Source of the DNA: Cenococcum geophilum 1.58
Lineage: Eukaryota > Ascomycota > Dothideomycetes > Gloniales > Gloniaceae
Direction: 5' to 3'
Assembly: GCA_001692895.1 (NCBI GenBank)
Contig: KV748207.1
Span: 1,178,001-1,242,000, forward strand
DNA length: 64,000 nucleotides
A program made the position numbers and the translations under genes. This document shows positions 47,064 to 59,900 of the stretch, one piece after another. Each line of letters starts with the position of its first letter. Positions within the stretch are counted from its first letter, which is position 1. The notes below the pieces were generated by a model that was not told the DNA's origin, made no database searches, and saw only the letters and a program-made list of their open reading frames with translations.

Positions 47064-49160
47064 ACCTTTCACCACACATGCAACCTTACCAAAAGGTAGC
47101 GCCACACTTCAAAACTTACGCATACCCATCTTACCATCAAAAACAATCGATTTTCCAAGTTTCAAGACCTAACTCCTACTGCCTAGCGAGCTAGAGGTGG
47201 ATTTATTTGTCATTTTACCCCCTTATCCCAACAGAAAATTTTCTCTAGGGGTGGTCCTAGCTTGTAAACGAGGCACAGACAGGAACACCAAAACTACTAC
47301 CACTACCACCAATACCAATACCAACACTAATAGGGGCTAGTCTTTCTACTGCCTTTTAGCCTAATCTCCCCAGAAATCTTCTAGTAGGATTAGTAAGGAG
47401 AAAGGGTATAAGGATAGTAAAAACTAGGAAACCCCCCTATAAGATGCCAAAGTCTAATAGGCATAAAAAAAAACCTCCTATAGAAATAAGTGATAATGAG
47501 TCTACGACTACATTCACTTTTTCTGCCCCTTCTCCTTCTCCTGGCCTATTTGGGACAGGAGAAAAAAGAGGACATCCTCAGTCTTCTACTGAAAAGAAAA
47601 CCAAAAACCTGCAAAAAAGACAACAAAATTAATGACTTTTACGGCTGGTATACCTAGTATATCTTTCCCTCCCCTTTCTCCTAAACAACACCTACAAAAG
47701 GCCCTAGAAAGCCTAATACAGGCCTATAAAGGGCTAGAAGAAGAAGAAAAAGAAGAAGAAAAAGAACAAGTCAAACAGCTAGAGGACTATACACGGAGTA
47801 TTCTAGCAGGAGAAAATCCCTTTATGGAAGGAAAAGAAAAGGCAAAAGATATCCTACAAGGATTAGTCGAAGAAGTAAGAGCTCTCCGTAAGGAGGTAGC
47901 TCCTACTAGGAAAACCTACGCAGAGAGACTAAAGAAGAACCTCCCTTCCTCGTCCCCTCTACCCTCCTTACCAATACCATCTCCTACCCTTTCTACTTCT
48001 ACTAGAAATAAGAAAAAGCAGCTACAAGAAAGGAAGCTAGTCCTTATTACAGACAAAAGGACCAACCTCTAGATACTTTCTCTATACGAAACAAAGTCAA
48101 TCAACTATTTGCATCAAAACTGCAAGTAAAAAAGCCAGTTCTAGGGTCTATAGGAAGAACTAAAGAAAACAAAACATCCTTCTTACAATACAGAAGAGTA
48201 TAAATGCCAGATTTCCTAGTCAAATATAAGGAAATATTGGCATAACTGCTTTTACCTTTCAAAGAGAACAAAAACTAGAACCATGGGTTCAAATTATAGC
48301 CCATGGGGTTCCTACCCTACCTTTCTAGGAGAAGGAGGCTCTAAGCTTCTAAAAGAAGAATTGAGACCTTTATCCTATAAGGATACAAGGACTACCTAGA
48401 TGGATCTCATCTAGTGAAAAAAGACACAATCCACAGACCAGATTTGGCTCTATAGTTTTTACTATAGAGACGAAGAAAAAAGACAAGAAATCCTTAAGCA
48501 AAAAGAGATATCAATTGCAGGTACAGCTACTAAGGTAGTAAAATACCTCGAAGTCTCTCCTACTACGCAGTGTACGAGCTGCCAAAATTTGGCCATATAG
48601 GAGACAGGTGCTCTACTAGAGCCTGTAGATACTGTGCAGCTGCACATTTATCTAAAGACCATTCCTGTTCTACCTGTATAATAACAGGCAAACCTTGCCA
48701 GCATACCACCCCTCTTGCATTAATTGTTAAAGAAAAACACTTTGCTAATAGTAAAGACTGCGAGACTCTTAAAGCAGCTAGACTAGTATGTAATGGAGAT
48801 TCTATGGAAGAATAAAACAGATAGGATTCTAGAAGGAGGCAACTCCTACTAGGCTCTTAAAAAGATATTAGAGAGCAAAAGGACAGAAATAATCGCAAAA
48901 GGACAGGGACAGGTGTTAGGATTTCCTATGGTTTTTTCCTACCGTTTCTTATTCCCTAGTAGTTGCAGCACCTTAGTATTTTATTAAGGAGCTATAAACC
49001 CTTAGGGGTTTATAAACTACTAGGACATAGCTACTAGTACATGTTAAGCTGCCTAGAAAGGATTCATGTATATAGAACTATAGCGCCATAGCCTAGAGGC
49101 TGCATGCGCAGTATTGTACGTAGTATAATACAACGGACCTAAAAAAAAAAAAAAAAAAAA
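47064..49160 (+). mobile_element. LINE-C1: recently inserted LINE with internal deletion, 14-bp TSD
   Basis: Bounded by AAGGCTCTGCACAA at 47050-47063 and 49161-49174, and ending in an A tract of about 20 residues before the right duplication. CA/TG-rich, so only lightly RIPed. It keeps the 5' region and ORF1 but lacks the endonuclease and RT. At about 48828 the ORF1 end joins sequence matching the 3' region of LINE-C2 (GGATTCTAGAAGGAGG versus its complement near 57150). About 2.1 kb in total. Confidence 0.88.
47444..48815 (+). pseudogene. LINE-C1 ORF1 (Gag-like, three zinc knuckles), frameshifted
   Basis: ORF1 is broken into pieces. 47444-47632 (62 codons) ends in TAA, and the next frame starts one base later in a TAATG overlap (47632-48072, 146 codons, with a Glu- and Lys-rich helix, EEEEKEEEKEQVKQLE). 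Two later frames resume further on (DTFSIRNKVNQLFASKLQVK near 48065-48125). The end, 48550-48760, carries three knuckles: CTSCQNFGHIGDRC (first part one frame off), CRYCAAAHLSKDHSC, and CINC/KEKHFANSKDC, again split by a shift. It would bind LINE RNA in the ribonucleoprotein. No intact product. Confidence 0.75.
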
Positions 49161-49179
49161 AAGGCTCTGCACAAGGGTA

Positions 49180-49560
49180 CCCTATAGTAGAATTTATAGC
49201 TCCATACCAAAGTCCCAATTTAGCACTAGCCCGGCTAGCTTTCTTACGTATATTTAACTGCGTGCGAGTAAGGAGATATTAGGCTACTTTCTTAGTCCAC
49301 TTAACTAAAGCATTACTAGACTCTAGGATTTAATTAACGATTTTGGCTATAATCTTACTTCGAATAGCGTAATTTATTCGGTCTCAGAAGCGTATAGATA
49401 TTGCATTACTTTCATTTATAATATCCTTAACTACCCCTTTAATCTCGTATAAACGAGTGCTGCTAATACTAAACCTGGATATAATCTACTTATCCTTCCT
49501 AGGAGTTTTACCAGTAGACTTATACTATGCCTCCTCCATAGTATATATACCATTTAATTG
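49180..49560 (-). pseudogene. Unrecognised helical protein remnant upstream of the Plavaka-like transposase
   Basis: One minus-strand frame is continuous apart from RIP stops: ISRFSISSTRLYEIKGVVKD at about 49475-49415, then SNAISIRFxDRINYAIRSKI, ESSNALVKWTKKVA and LLTRTQLNIRKKASRA. It is mostly helical and basic, about 125 residues, and divergently oriented to the transposase. The family is unknown to me. The LINE-C1 insertion lies just beyond its downstream end. Confidence 0.45.
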
Positions 49561-49749
49561 TGTTATTACTATACTAGGTGCGTATAGTATTAGCAAGGGA
49601 CGCAGGATTAAAGGTTTATAAATATTTAGCGGTTATAAATTAATTATAATAGGTACTATAGGATATAATACTGCTTTATATATTATTAGCGCTTAGGATA
49701 ATATACTACTTAGTGTATTTAACTTACAATTTAAAAGAAGTAAGCCGTT

Positions 49750-52700
49750 ATAGTTATTAGGATGGCTAGCAGATCGCCGCAGATTATAGCTATTAAATTA
49801 GTTATATAATACACTGCCCTTTTTAGGTACAAACCCACCTATTTAATCTTAATAACAACGTAAGGAGCCGCATTTATCGCTATTATAATAGGCTTAATAA
49901 ATCGCCAGTGCCCTAAATATAAGCGCACGATTTCTATTATAGGTGGATTAGCGCGACATAAGCTATACTGCAAAGCTATGGGTATAGACTATCTTAACTA
50001 ACAGGATAATATCTATTTTATAATTTAGGCTTAAGCGGATACATATAAAGACGACAAATTTACTATAGAATAATAGGTACACGACCTTATAGCAACTAAC
50101 ACCGCTATTAATAATACTTTACTAACTATTATAGGAAATACTAGCTTAATATTAGCAGAGGAGCTAAGTAATATAGCACCGGTAGAATAACTAACCAGCA
50201 CCAAAACGCACAGTCACGCGGCAATAAGCCTCTCTACCTTAAATATTTATTATACCTAAACTTATTATAAAGTGACTGGCCGCCATATAGGAACCCTACT
50301 TAACTACCCAGAGGGGAACTCTAATTAGCAGTTTGCTATAGATTGCGACTACCCACTAAGGCCTAGCCAGCCAGCAGATAGAATAAACGAAGGTAATAAT
50401 ATATTCTACCCTTTTATAAGCTCTATAGAATAGGCGTAAGTTGCCTAATAGGTACGTAATAGTATATTAGTAAAAGAAATAGACGCGTGGCTATAAGACC
50501 CCTATATTAAAAATATAAGGGACGGATATATATTATACCAAAATGCAAAAAAAGTTAAGACAAAACTATATTCTATTTCTAAAGGTATAAGTAATAAGAG
50601 CTGGCGAATTACAGAACTTAATATATATGGCAAAAACCTAAAGATATACCACCATAATATACTTAGCGTGGTGGCCTTCCTAATTGGTCATTTCCCATTT
50701 AAAGATAATATGGTTTATTCTCCTATTTATTAGTTTAACGTAAAAGGTAATAGAGTATATAATAAGGTATATACGGCCGACCGTTAATAGGAGATCCAAG
50801 ATTAATTACCTGATGGTGTAACAGCTATTATAGTAATACCTAGTAGCGACCAAACTAAGCTAACTACACTATCCGGAAATAAAAAGGCGCATCTAGTTTA
50901 TATTACGATACTTAATATCCTATTAAAGACTTAATATATAGCTAGTAGGCCAGTAATACTTCTTCTAGGTTATATACCTACGGACTTACTAAGTAACCGG
51001 ATAAACAAGCTAGATATATACTATTAAGTAATAAGCATTATATTTAAACGTAAGTATTTACCTTAGCAGTGTATAGGTACTTAAGTTAACATAAAAACTA
51101 GCCCTTAAATACGCTGCTAGGCGCGGCATGTTAATATAATACGCGGATAGGTTTATCCGGCAATGCTATCCTATACTTATTAGGTTTATAGCAGATTATA
51201 AGGAGCAGGTTATATTAATAGGAGTAAAATTAGGGTAATACTATATAATGTGTTATATACCGCCTTATAAACAAGATAACCTACTAAGCACTATATCCGG
51301 CAAATGGCCGCGACGGACACACAAATCAACTATTAAGCAACTTAAACGATAGTAAAACTTATAGCTAGATCGCAGCGACCCTAAGTATATTAGGCCAATT
51401 TAAAATTTTGCCTAGTCCTATTATATAGCGGATATACACGCTATAATGGCCCCTAATTTACTACACTAGCTATATAAAGGCGTTACGGAGCATTTAATAA
51501 GCTGGCTTTAGGCACTACTACTTAATATTAAAAAAGGAAAAGGGAAGGTTCTAATAACTAATTAGAGTAGTATAAAAACCCTATTATCTATTAAGGATAG
51601 GGTAGAACGTCTTTTAACCGCATAATTCACTAATATTAAACCCTTTTAGGGTATAATTAGATAGGATAACTTCGCAAAGTTAAGCTAATAGACTGGAAAG
51701 ATATATAAGTCCCTTCTTCGTCAGATTATACTAGTTATAGCACCGTTACTATATAGGTATAAGGGGGCAATGCTGTTTATTTATGCTATAGTTAACTTTA
51801 TATTATTAGCCGAATATAAATTATATAATAAAGATACAATTAAATATCTTAAAGCTGTATTATATCAAATAGATAAGACTAAGGAGGCGTTCTTACTATA
51901 CTAACCTAACGACAAAAACCCACCTAATTTTAACATACCTAAACTTTATGCAATTTCCTACTATCCGGAGATAATTTGTATATTTGGCGCCCTAATAGGA
52001 ACTACAACAGAGTATGGCGAAAGGGCATATATTCCTTAGAAGAATTTTTATTAAAGATTAAATAAGCGTAAAGAGTATAAAGAGTAAATAATTTATCTTA
52101 ATACGGAATTAATAAACACTATAGTAATATAAGAGATAGAGCTATAGGAAAATATAAGGCTAATACTAGCAGCTAATACTATAGAAGATTTATACATTAT
52201 ATTATTATTAGGCATAGTTAACCTAACAGACGAGCCGTATAGATGGGATTACTGCTAGTTAACTAACTAAATGTTTTCGATATACGGAATAAACCTAAAT
52301 TTATAGCGCAGAGCCTACGAAATTTAGACTAGGCTAGGTATTAATGAATTTGTTATAAAACTAGCTTTATTTATATAGGAATGTTATAAGCGAGTTAATA
52401 GTATATAAGCAACGGATTTAGACGTTAAGCGCTTTAAAAGGGATACAGCCTAGGCACAAGATTTACCTATTAGTATTTATTACTCTATAATATACTATAT
52501 TTAACGCGGTAAAGACTTTTATAATTTTAATTAACTATATAAAGCACGGGCATATTGCAATCCAGTCTAAATATAGACCACTACCCTATGAAGGGACTAA
52601 GTTCTTATACAAGAATATAAGAACGTAATAGATAAAATAAAGGGAACGCGGGCTGCCAGTCTAGAATTGCTAATATCGGTATAGGACTTAAATTATATAG

Positions 52701-53310
52701 GTGAGAATGGTAGATACTAAGTATACCATAGAGCACTTTTTAAGCTATTCCGTCCATGCAATGGAGGTAAGGTAAATCCTTTTAATAGGATAATTAAAGT
52801 AGAACAATTTCCTATAAATATAGCGCAAAATAGACGAAACCTAGACGGCTACCGAATATACGACATTTCCTATATTAAGAGACCTATATAACTAATACCA
52901 ACTTCACTAAATAAAAGAAAAACGTTCTAGATAAACTTATACACAGATTAGGACATATACAATCGATTCTATAATAATAATTTTCTTTAGATTAACAGCA
53001 CACGCGCAGATAAGTTTATAAAGAAATAAAAATCTAAAACTAAGCTTCTAATTAAATCATGGGAGGCCTTAGAACAAAAATAAAAACGGCTAATATAATA
53101 GGGAATCCGGTATATTTAATCCCTAGGAATCTAGGCAAATTGGCTATAAGATAAGGCAAGATAGAAAGAAGTTAAGAAAGCCGTTAGTTAGCTTAAAGGT
53201 AGAGGCGGCGTGTCCAATATATGGGTAAATTAAGTAGTAAAGGGGCTCGTTAGAGTAAGAGGCTGGCTAGCTATATATATTTTTGCGGATTTTATATTAG
53301 CAGAGTAGTA
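49750..53310 (+). pseudogene. Plavaka-like transposase (RIPed)
   Basis: One long plus-strand frame, restored in part by reading TAG/TAA as Trp or Gln. An N-terminal C2H2 finger at about 49900-49975 reads CPKYKRTISIIGGLARHKLYC. Then, in order: PSSDQTKLTTLSGNKKAHLVYIT (about 50845-50910), LLLGYIPTDLLSN (about 50960-51000), YPAMLSYTYQVYSRLQGAG, then APNLLHQLYKGVTEHLISWL (about 51450-51510, stops read as Gln), and NFNIPKLYAISYYPEIICIFG with TEYGERAYI (about 51930-52035). These blocks fit fungal Plavaka transposases, a CACTA-related DDE family that cuts and pastes DNA at terminal inverted repeats. Length, about 1150 codons, is in the family range. Inactivated by stops. Confidence 0.75.
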
Positions 53311-53319
53311 TAATAACCC

Positions 53320-53799
53320 CCCCTCTTCTACCTTTCTCTTCTAATTTACTACACGTTTTTCTTTAATAGGCTTTATTTTTATAATAATCTCTACCTTTAT
53401 AGTCTAAGCTTCTTTTAACTGTTCACAATTAAGTATATTAACTTTATTAACACTTAGGGCTAAATTAATAGCTAATCTTTGTAACCGCCGTTTCTTAACA
53501 TATAGAATAGCCTTATATTGCTCCTCTGTAAAGGCTCTCCTTAAGTTTTAAATATAAAACGACTTTATTAGCTTATCGCCTAAGCTAATACGCTTTAAGG
53601 GAGATTCTAGGTAAAAAAAGGCAGAAATAGCGCGATTAAACTGACTCTATGTCTTAGGTGTATCTATAGGCTAACTAGGTATAAAGGGTAGCTCCGGAGT
53701 ACGTCTTAATAAGGGAGGAGAATAAGGATAGCCATTAAGCACTTACTACTTAGGTGGTGTTAACCTACTAAACTACTAGAAAAGGTTAGCCATATCCAT
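53320..53799 (-). pseudogene. Unrecognised accessory frame downstream of the Plavaka-like transposase
   Basis: Convergent with the transposase. The minus strand from an ATG at 53799 gives MDMANLF, then SRLTPPK, GYPYSPPLLRRTPELPFIPS and FNRAISAFFYLESPLKRISLGDK, then a basic helical tail with KKRRLQRLAINLALSVNK and ending KPIKEKR. About 155 residues, Pro-rich then Lys- and Arg-rich. I recognise no family. The frame is open except at RIP-type stops, which suggests a real former gene. Confidence 0.45.
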
Positions 53800-54084
53800 A
53801 TAAATTAGTTAAATTCTTATATTTTTATAGGCGGTTATAACGCTCTTACCTATAAAGATTAGCTCTAGTACTTACTTATTAGTAGGAATTCTTAATATTA
53901 CGCAGCTAACGGTAAGATAATACGGTAATCTACCATAATTTGCCCTAAGTGGGCTAGTAATAGGTCTAAGCTCCCCAGCAGAACATTAAAATCTCCCCCT
54001 TTACTCCTTTATTTTATTAACTGTATCTATACTAGCAAATATATAATTTAAAAGTGTTATACTTTATCTTTATATCTTTATTAA
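53800..54084. other. Short intergenic region in the large element
   Basis: AT-rich, with no feature I can support, between the minus-strand accessory frame and the plus-strand DUF6532-like remnant. Confidence 0.35.
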
Positions 54085-56540
54085 CTTCTTTAACTTCTTC
54101 TACGTTAGTTATACTAAAGGTTTACTAACCTCTACCATCCTAAAAGAATATAACTACAGCTTCTAAAAAGAATAAGGTATAAACTACCCTCTATATAACT
54201 ACTTAAAATACTAATATATACCTACCACTAAGGTAAAGGTAAAAGAAATAGCACTGCTAGTGTAAGAAGAATTTAGAAACGTATACGCGAACGGCAGTTA
54301 GGCTAAAGTACTATAAATAGTATATGTACGGTAGCATGCAGCTAACTTTAGTAGACGGCTATATATGGCGATAAAGTATCCAGGGATAGTATCCTAAAAC
54401 GTTAGTTAGATATAAATAGCGATTCTAAAGAAGATAGAGGCTTAATGCCCTAGGGAAGAGCGCATTGTTAATAACTCCAGTAGAGTTTAAATAAAGAATC
54501 TCTAGATCTATATATATAGAATTTAACTATAGTATCTATTATATAGACTCTATTCCTTTACACCCGCTTACGCTTTAACAGCGGTTATAAGTCCTAAATC
54601 GCCCTAATAAGCGGCTTTAATGCTACTATCCCTCTACTAAAGAGCTTATCTCTAGTGCTGAAGATAACTCTATAGCCGAGTCGTTTTATATAGCGCCTAT
54701 ACGCAGTAATAAACCGCAGAAGTCTTAATACGGTATATATACAGTTGGAAGATAGTAAGGAATAAAACGTGGTAGTAAACCTAAATTAAAACTTACGGAT
54801 AAACTAATATCAAAAGCTGCTATGCGCTTCTTTTTAATGTTTATAATATTAGGTAAGGCTCCTAAAGGTCTTTCTCTTACGCTATAGCCAAAAGGGAACG
54901 TAAAGACTCTAGAAAAGACAATAGACTTAGTATAGGATAAAGCAGTAGAGTATAATGGGGTTTCTAAAGGTAACGGTTCTAGCAAGGCTATATAAAAACC
55001 ATCGCCATTAATATATCGCATGGCAAGCTACCTCTTATTGCTTCTATATATACTAATATAAAATAGATATATAATAGCATCAGCTAGTTCCGGTCTTACC
55101 TATTAAGACGCATACGAGATTACGTAAAGGCTAAGTACTTATTTAGAAAGCTCTCTAAGTAGGAAACAATTGCTAAAGTAGAAGAGCTACTCTATATAGA
55201 TAACTTTTAATGCTCTAAGATAGTACGCATAGCTATACTACCTTAGCACTCTCCTAACTATTTACAGGGCGAGCAATCCCGCTTTATAGCACCAGTTATT
55301 ATAGTTAATCTCTCCAAGTTATTCTTTAAAGAAAGGTAGCAATTTAGGTTCGGTATAGATACGCAGCACTTTCTACGCCTAATTAGCCCTAGGGCTGTTA
55401 TACTAATTTGTATAATAATCCGCCACGTTATTAATAAATGGAAAAGTGGTAGTTTTACCCAATAAAAGTTTAAAGTAGGTACCAATCTTAATAGTAATTT
55501 ATTCTTTCTCTACCCTCGTTCTAACTACCTAGGCTATACCGTAACTAACTCTAATATTAGCTATATAGGAACGGATAAAGGCTATATAGGCAGATTAGTT
55601 AACAGAGCGCCAAAACCGGATTTTAGGGCTTCTATAACAGGGCGTCTTAAAAAGACATTAAGTAACTATATACAGCAACGACCCTACTATATAAGTAATT
55701 CCAAATCTATTTAAATATAGTCTTAATAATCTTTCTAACCTAGATTTTAACTATAACGCAGGATTTAATAAGCAGCGCTTTAATATACTTTTACTAGTAT
55801 ACAACTATTTATAATAACAGTTCTAGACTAATACTTATATCTAGGTACTTAACGCGTCCCTTTCCTTAAACCTAGATACCTCTCGCCCTTTTGGCACTAT
55901 TACTTAGCCTAATACACCCTATAATATATCGCCTAATTAGACTAACTATAGTACCAATTACTAAGGCGGTAGGCCTAACGATATTAGCGACCCTAATAGC
56001 GGTACGGATAGCGGGACTGATATAAATAAGTGTTATAACGGATATAGTGGAGTTAATATAGATAAAGATGGCGATGCGGATAATAGAATAGATATAGCTC
56101 TAGGTAGAAATATAGATGATTAGAATAGTGTGAGAAAGGGGGGCAACGAATATAATAGAGTGGACATAGGCAATAATGCCGGCGTAAATAGTAGAGAAGA
56201 TATGGATAAGGATAGTGGCGCTAGTAATAATTTCGGAAATAATACCTATAAGCTTATTTTTAAAGGTATAAAATCGCGGAATTGGAAATGTACTATTAAT
56301 ATACTATATCGCTAGAATTACGAACAGTTAATAGCTGCAGTTAAGCTATTTAGAAAGACGCTTAGGGCTAAACCTAATGTAAGTCTTTAGTATACTATTG
56401 GAAAAGAGGTTAAGTCTATACTATTTAATAATAAGGATCTAGATATCTTTAGAACAAGGGTAGAAGAGGGGCTAGGCAAGGCAAATACTTCGTAGTCTGT
56501 AATAGGTTTAGAGGAGTAGCTATTTTATATAGTAGTTATA
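54085..56540 (+). pseudogene. Possible DUF6532-like protein remnant
   Basis: A long plus-strand frame with RIP stops. N-terminal helical part at 54240-54700 (VQEEFRNVYANGS, then FSRRLYMAIKYPGI). The middle part at about 55090-55480 reads IRDYVKAKYLFRKL, then FIAPVIIVNLSKLFFKE, then LISPRAVILICIIIRHVINKW, then GSFTQQKF. This resembles the C-terminal half of DUF6532 proteins (conserved FxxPxI...Fx...P...AL..T....L..W..G). A Gly-, Asn- and Asp-rich linker follows (about 55980-56230), then a final domain (LIFKGIKSRNWKC). The family call is tentative. I recall DUF6532 genes as common near Plavaka or KDZ elements in other fungi, but cannot verify that here. Confidence 0.4.
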
Positions 56541-56570
56541 ATATAAATATATTTTTAAAGGCATATTATA

Positions 56571-56620
56571 GCAATCTATAGCAATCTATAGCAATCTATG
56601 GTAATCTATGGCAATCTATA
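56571..56620. repeat. 10-bp tandem repeat GCAATCTATA
   Basis: Five units of GCAATCTATA (variants GTAATCTATG, GCAATCTATG). Very close copies of this motif also occur singly in the Gypsy-A LTR (CAATCTATAGCAATCTAACGG). Confidence 0.85.
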
Positions 56621-56639
56621 GCAGTATATTATAATTTAT

Positions 56640-56728
56640 ACAGTTCGTACAGTTTGTACAGTTTGTACAGTTCGTACGGTTTATATAGTTCGTACAGTTC
56701 GTACAGTTCGTACAGTTTATACAGTTTA
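56640..56728. repeat. 9-bp tandem repeat CAGTTCGTA
   Basis: About ten units of (A)CAGTTCGT or CAGTTTGTA in direct tandem. With the 10-bp array just upstream it forms a subterminal repeat block near the right end of the large element. Confidence 0.85.
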
Positions 56729-57559
56729 CGCGCTATTTATTTATAGGGTAGTAAAAAGCTAGCATTAGTTTAATAGTTAAGCGTTTTGCTATAATTTACT
56801 CTTTTTTTTTTTTTTTTTTTTATATCCATTGTATTGTACTACGTACAATACTGCGCATGCAGCCTCTAGGCTATGGCGCTATAGTTCTATATACATAAAT
56901 CCTTTCTAGGCAGCTTAATATATACTAGTAGCTATGTCCTAGTAGTTTATAAACCTCTAAACTAGAGGTTTACCGCTCCCTAGTAGATTACTAGGTTACA
57001 ACAACTATTAGGTAGTATTAAAACAGTAGAAAAACGGTAAAAGAAACGGTAAAAGAATCCTAACGCCTGCCCCTGTACTTTTTATAGTTTATTTCTATCC
57101 TTTTGCTCACTGCTGTCTATTTACTAGGAGTTTAGTAGGAGTTACCTCCTTCTAAAGATCCTTCTTCTATTAGCCACTTTCTAGTAGCTATTTTTGTCCT
57201 ACTTAGGAATAGAAAAAGCGCCCTTCTTCCTTTCTCTATACAAAAAAGCTTCTCTAGGGAGAGAGAAGAGCTTAGTTATCTTTGCATTTCTTTTCTTTCT
57301 TCCCAGTATAATCTGCATTCTAGTAATAGGTGCTTAGGAGTCTGTATAGCTCTACAGTCCTTAAAGCATCTACCTTCTTTATCTTTCCCTATTGTCTTAG
57401 AGAAGGATTTAAAGAAGCCTTTTCCTAGTTTTAGTTGAAAAAACGCTGATTATAGCTTTTTAGGATATTTATCCTTAGGGGCTTTAAGAGATAAAGAGTA
57501 GTTTCCTCTAGAGATCCTAGTATAGTATTTTCCTTTATTTTTATTCTGTTGCCAATTAT

Positions 57560-58985
57560 TTTTCCACTATCCTAGTATCTTTTCTCTTGCTGCTCTCCCT
57601 ATGTAGGCTAGGGATGTATAAGAAGATTATATTTTTCTTCTAGAAAGGCCCTTTTTAGCTAGCTTATCTGCTATTTCATTTCCATAAATTCCTAGGTGGC
57701 TAGGAACCCAGTAGAAGTTAATAGAGATACTCTTACTAGCTAGATAAGAGCAGCTTTGCGTAATTTTAAAGACTAGTTCTTATCCCCCTATAAGAGAATT
57801 AAGCTATAATCTTTTAATAGCTGCTTGGCTATCTATAAAGATATAAACCTATTTCTCTTCTAGTCTTTATTGTTTTAGATATTCTAGGGCCCTATAAACT
57901 GCATAAAGTTCTGCGTCTATAATTTCTATATAAGGCCCTAGATTCCAATTTGTTGCGTATTTAATCCTCTTTCTCTCCCCTATTTTACATACGGCCGCTA
58001 TACTTAATTTACTATCTTTAGAGCCGTCTATATAGTATATATCTACTAGGTCCCATTCTAGGGATTCTTATAGATTTTCTACTAGTCTTAAATGTTCTTG
58101 TGCAGCTTCTTCTTTACTACCCCTAGAGATAGAAAAGAATGCAGAAATAGGGGGAGACCACGGTTTTTGCCAATCTAAAGAGATTCTCTCTATTTTCCAA
58201 TTTTGAATTAGTTGTTAAACTCTAGAAGCTAGAGATAGTAGTTGAGTTTTTGGCTGTAGAAGGTGCCTTATAGTAGAGTTTCTAGGGCTAGAGCTAAAAC
58301 TAGAACTAGTTGCTAGTTCCTCCCTATCCTTATCAATCTCTTCTATATAGGCCTTCTTAATTGCGTAGTTTTCTTTAAATTTTAGGATTCTTAATGTATA
58401 GCTATTGCAAAGCTTTTTAAATCTAATTCTAGGAGGAGGAATAGAGGCCTCGATTTCCATAGCTTGGGTAGGAGATCCTCTAAACGCTCCTAAAACTAGT
58501 CTTAGGGCCTCATTTTGTAGAGATTGGTACCTAGCTAGTAGGTAGTCTCTAGATTTACTTTTCCACCAGCATTGTATTCTATAGTCTGCTATAGTAGTAA
58601 CGCAAGCTATATAGAGCTGTCGTAGAGCTTGTAGAGATAGACCTCTTTATATATTGCCTAGTCTTCTAATTAAATAGAAGGCTGTTTTTACTTTAGAGAT
58701 TTTTATTTCTACGTGTTGTTTAAAAGTAAGCTTAGAGTCTAGAAATACCCCTAACCACCTAACTAGGGGTTTAGGGGATATTTCTATATCTCCTAGCTTT
58801 AGCCCTTCTTCTATAGTAGTACGCTTACTATAGAAGTGTATAAGCTCTGTTTTACTAATATCAAAACTAATAGCGGCTTCTTTAGCTCTGGACATTAGCT
58901 CTAGCGCTATTCCCTCTAGCTTTTTACAATTAGATTTAGCTGAGTTCGAATAGGTAGTTATATATTAGCTAGTAATACAGTAGAG
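57560..58985 (-). pseudogene. LINE-C2 ORF2 fragment: end of RT, connector and RNase H
   Basis: Minus strand. It begins inside the RT catalytic region (SxYITTYSNSAKSNCKKLEG at about 58965-58910). The open piece 58895-58647 follows, with FDISKTELIHFYSKR and LVRWLGVFLDSKLTFKQHVE, the RT thumb region. The connector 58460-58215 contains RIRFKKLCNSYTLRIL. RNase H at about 58040-57600 shows YIDGSKDSKLSIAAV, AELYAVYRALEYL, YIFIDSQAAIKRL and FYWVPSHLGIYGNEIADKLA, so the catalytic D, E, D and the terminal D-containing loop are visible. Few stops compared with the older LINEs. Confidence 0.82.
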
Positions 58986-59430
58986 TTCAACATGCCTACT
59001 TATCCAGGCCTCTACCCCAGTTTTCTAGTGCTTTAGTCCTAGTCTATAAGCAGTTGGCTGCCACCACCCATAACACGAGGAATCTCACCAGTTCTTTCGG
59101 ATATCTTATAACGGAATTACCCGAGTACCAGTCCGCCCCCCAGCGGACTATATAAGAGTTTCCTCCTAGAGTTGGTACGCTTTCGCACGGCTTAGGAGCC
59201 TTCTATAGCCTCTAGTTTTACGCTTCTCTTCATTGTTTCCGCCAGCGCGGGCATAAGCTGCCATTTGCAGGGGTCGCAACTCCCGTCTCACGCGCCTACT
59301 GGCGTAATCCTACGAGGGCGTCGTGGCTGCATCCTGCAATATAGCTAGGTACACCTTCTACAGTCGAGGCCCAGCCAAAGCCTCTCCCGCCTGAGTAACT
59401 CCTGTTTGCTCCTTAAGCGTACCTCACCAG

Positions 59431-59493
59431 CGTACTGCCCTAGCGAGCAGTCGTACTGCCCTAGCAAGCAGTCGTACTGCCCTAGCGAGTAGT
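59431..59493. repeat. 21-bp tandem repeat, three units
   Basis: CGTACTGCCCTAGCGAGCAG followed by T, repeated at 59431, 59452 and 59473 with one or two differences. Confidence 0.9.
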
Positions 59494-59900
59494 CCCGTCT
59501 ATTGGTACACCGACACGCGCATCCGTTCTCTCGAGCCACGTAGTAGTCTCTCCGGCCAGGACGTGATCCTGCCTGCCTACCAGGTGCACTAGGGGTCAGA
59601 GCCCAGCTAAGGGGTGAGGTCCCTAGAGCCAGCAGTGGCTACTACGTACTACGCCCCGCGGGCCTTTTAGTTCCCGTTTCGCGTTGCCTGTAAGAGTCTC
59701 CTCATGATAGGCCGACCGTGTCTTGCAGGAGGGACCCATAGATGCTAGGTCCCGCGCCAGGCGACCTGCTCTACCCTCTCCTACTAACCAAGCTTATGTC
59801 CCCCCTTTTTATAAGCTGGCCTGTGTCTCTAACTGTCGAGTCCTCGTCCGACTGGCCTGTGTTTCCTTAGAGCCTCCCCCATATATATATGCGTCAGGTT

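Noticed and set aside
54725..55485. 98- and 75-codon minus-strand frames
   Set aside because: They are antisense shadows of the plus-strand DUF6532-like remnant, whose frame has the more protein-like pattern.
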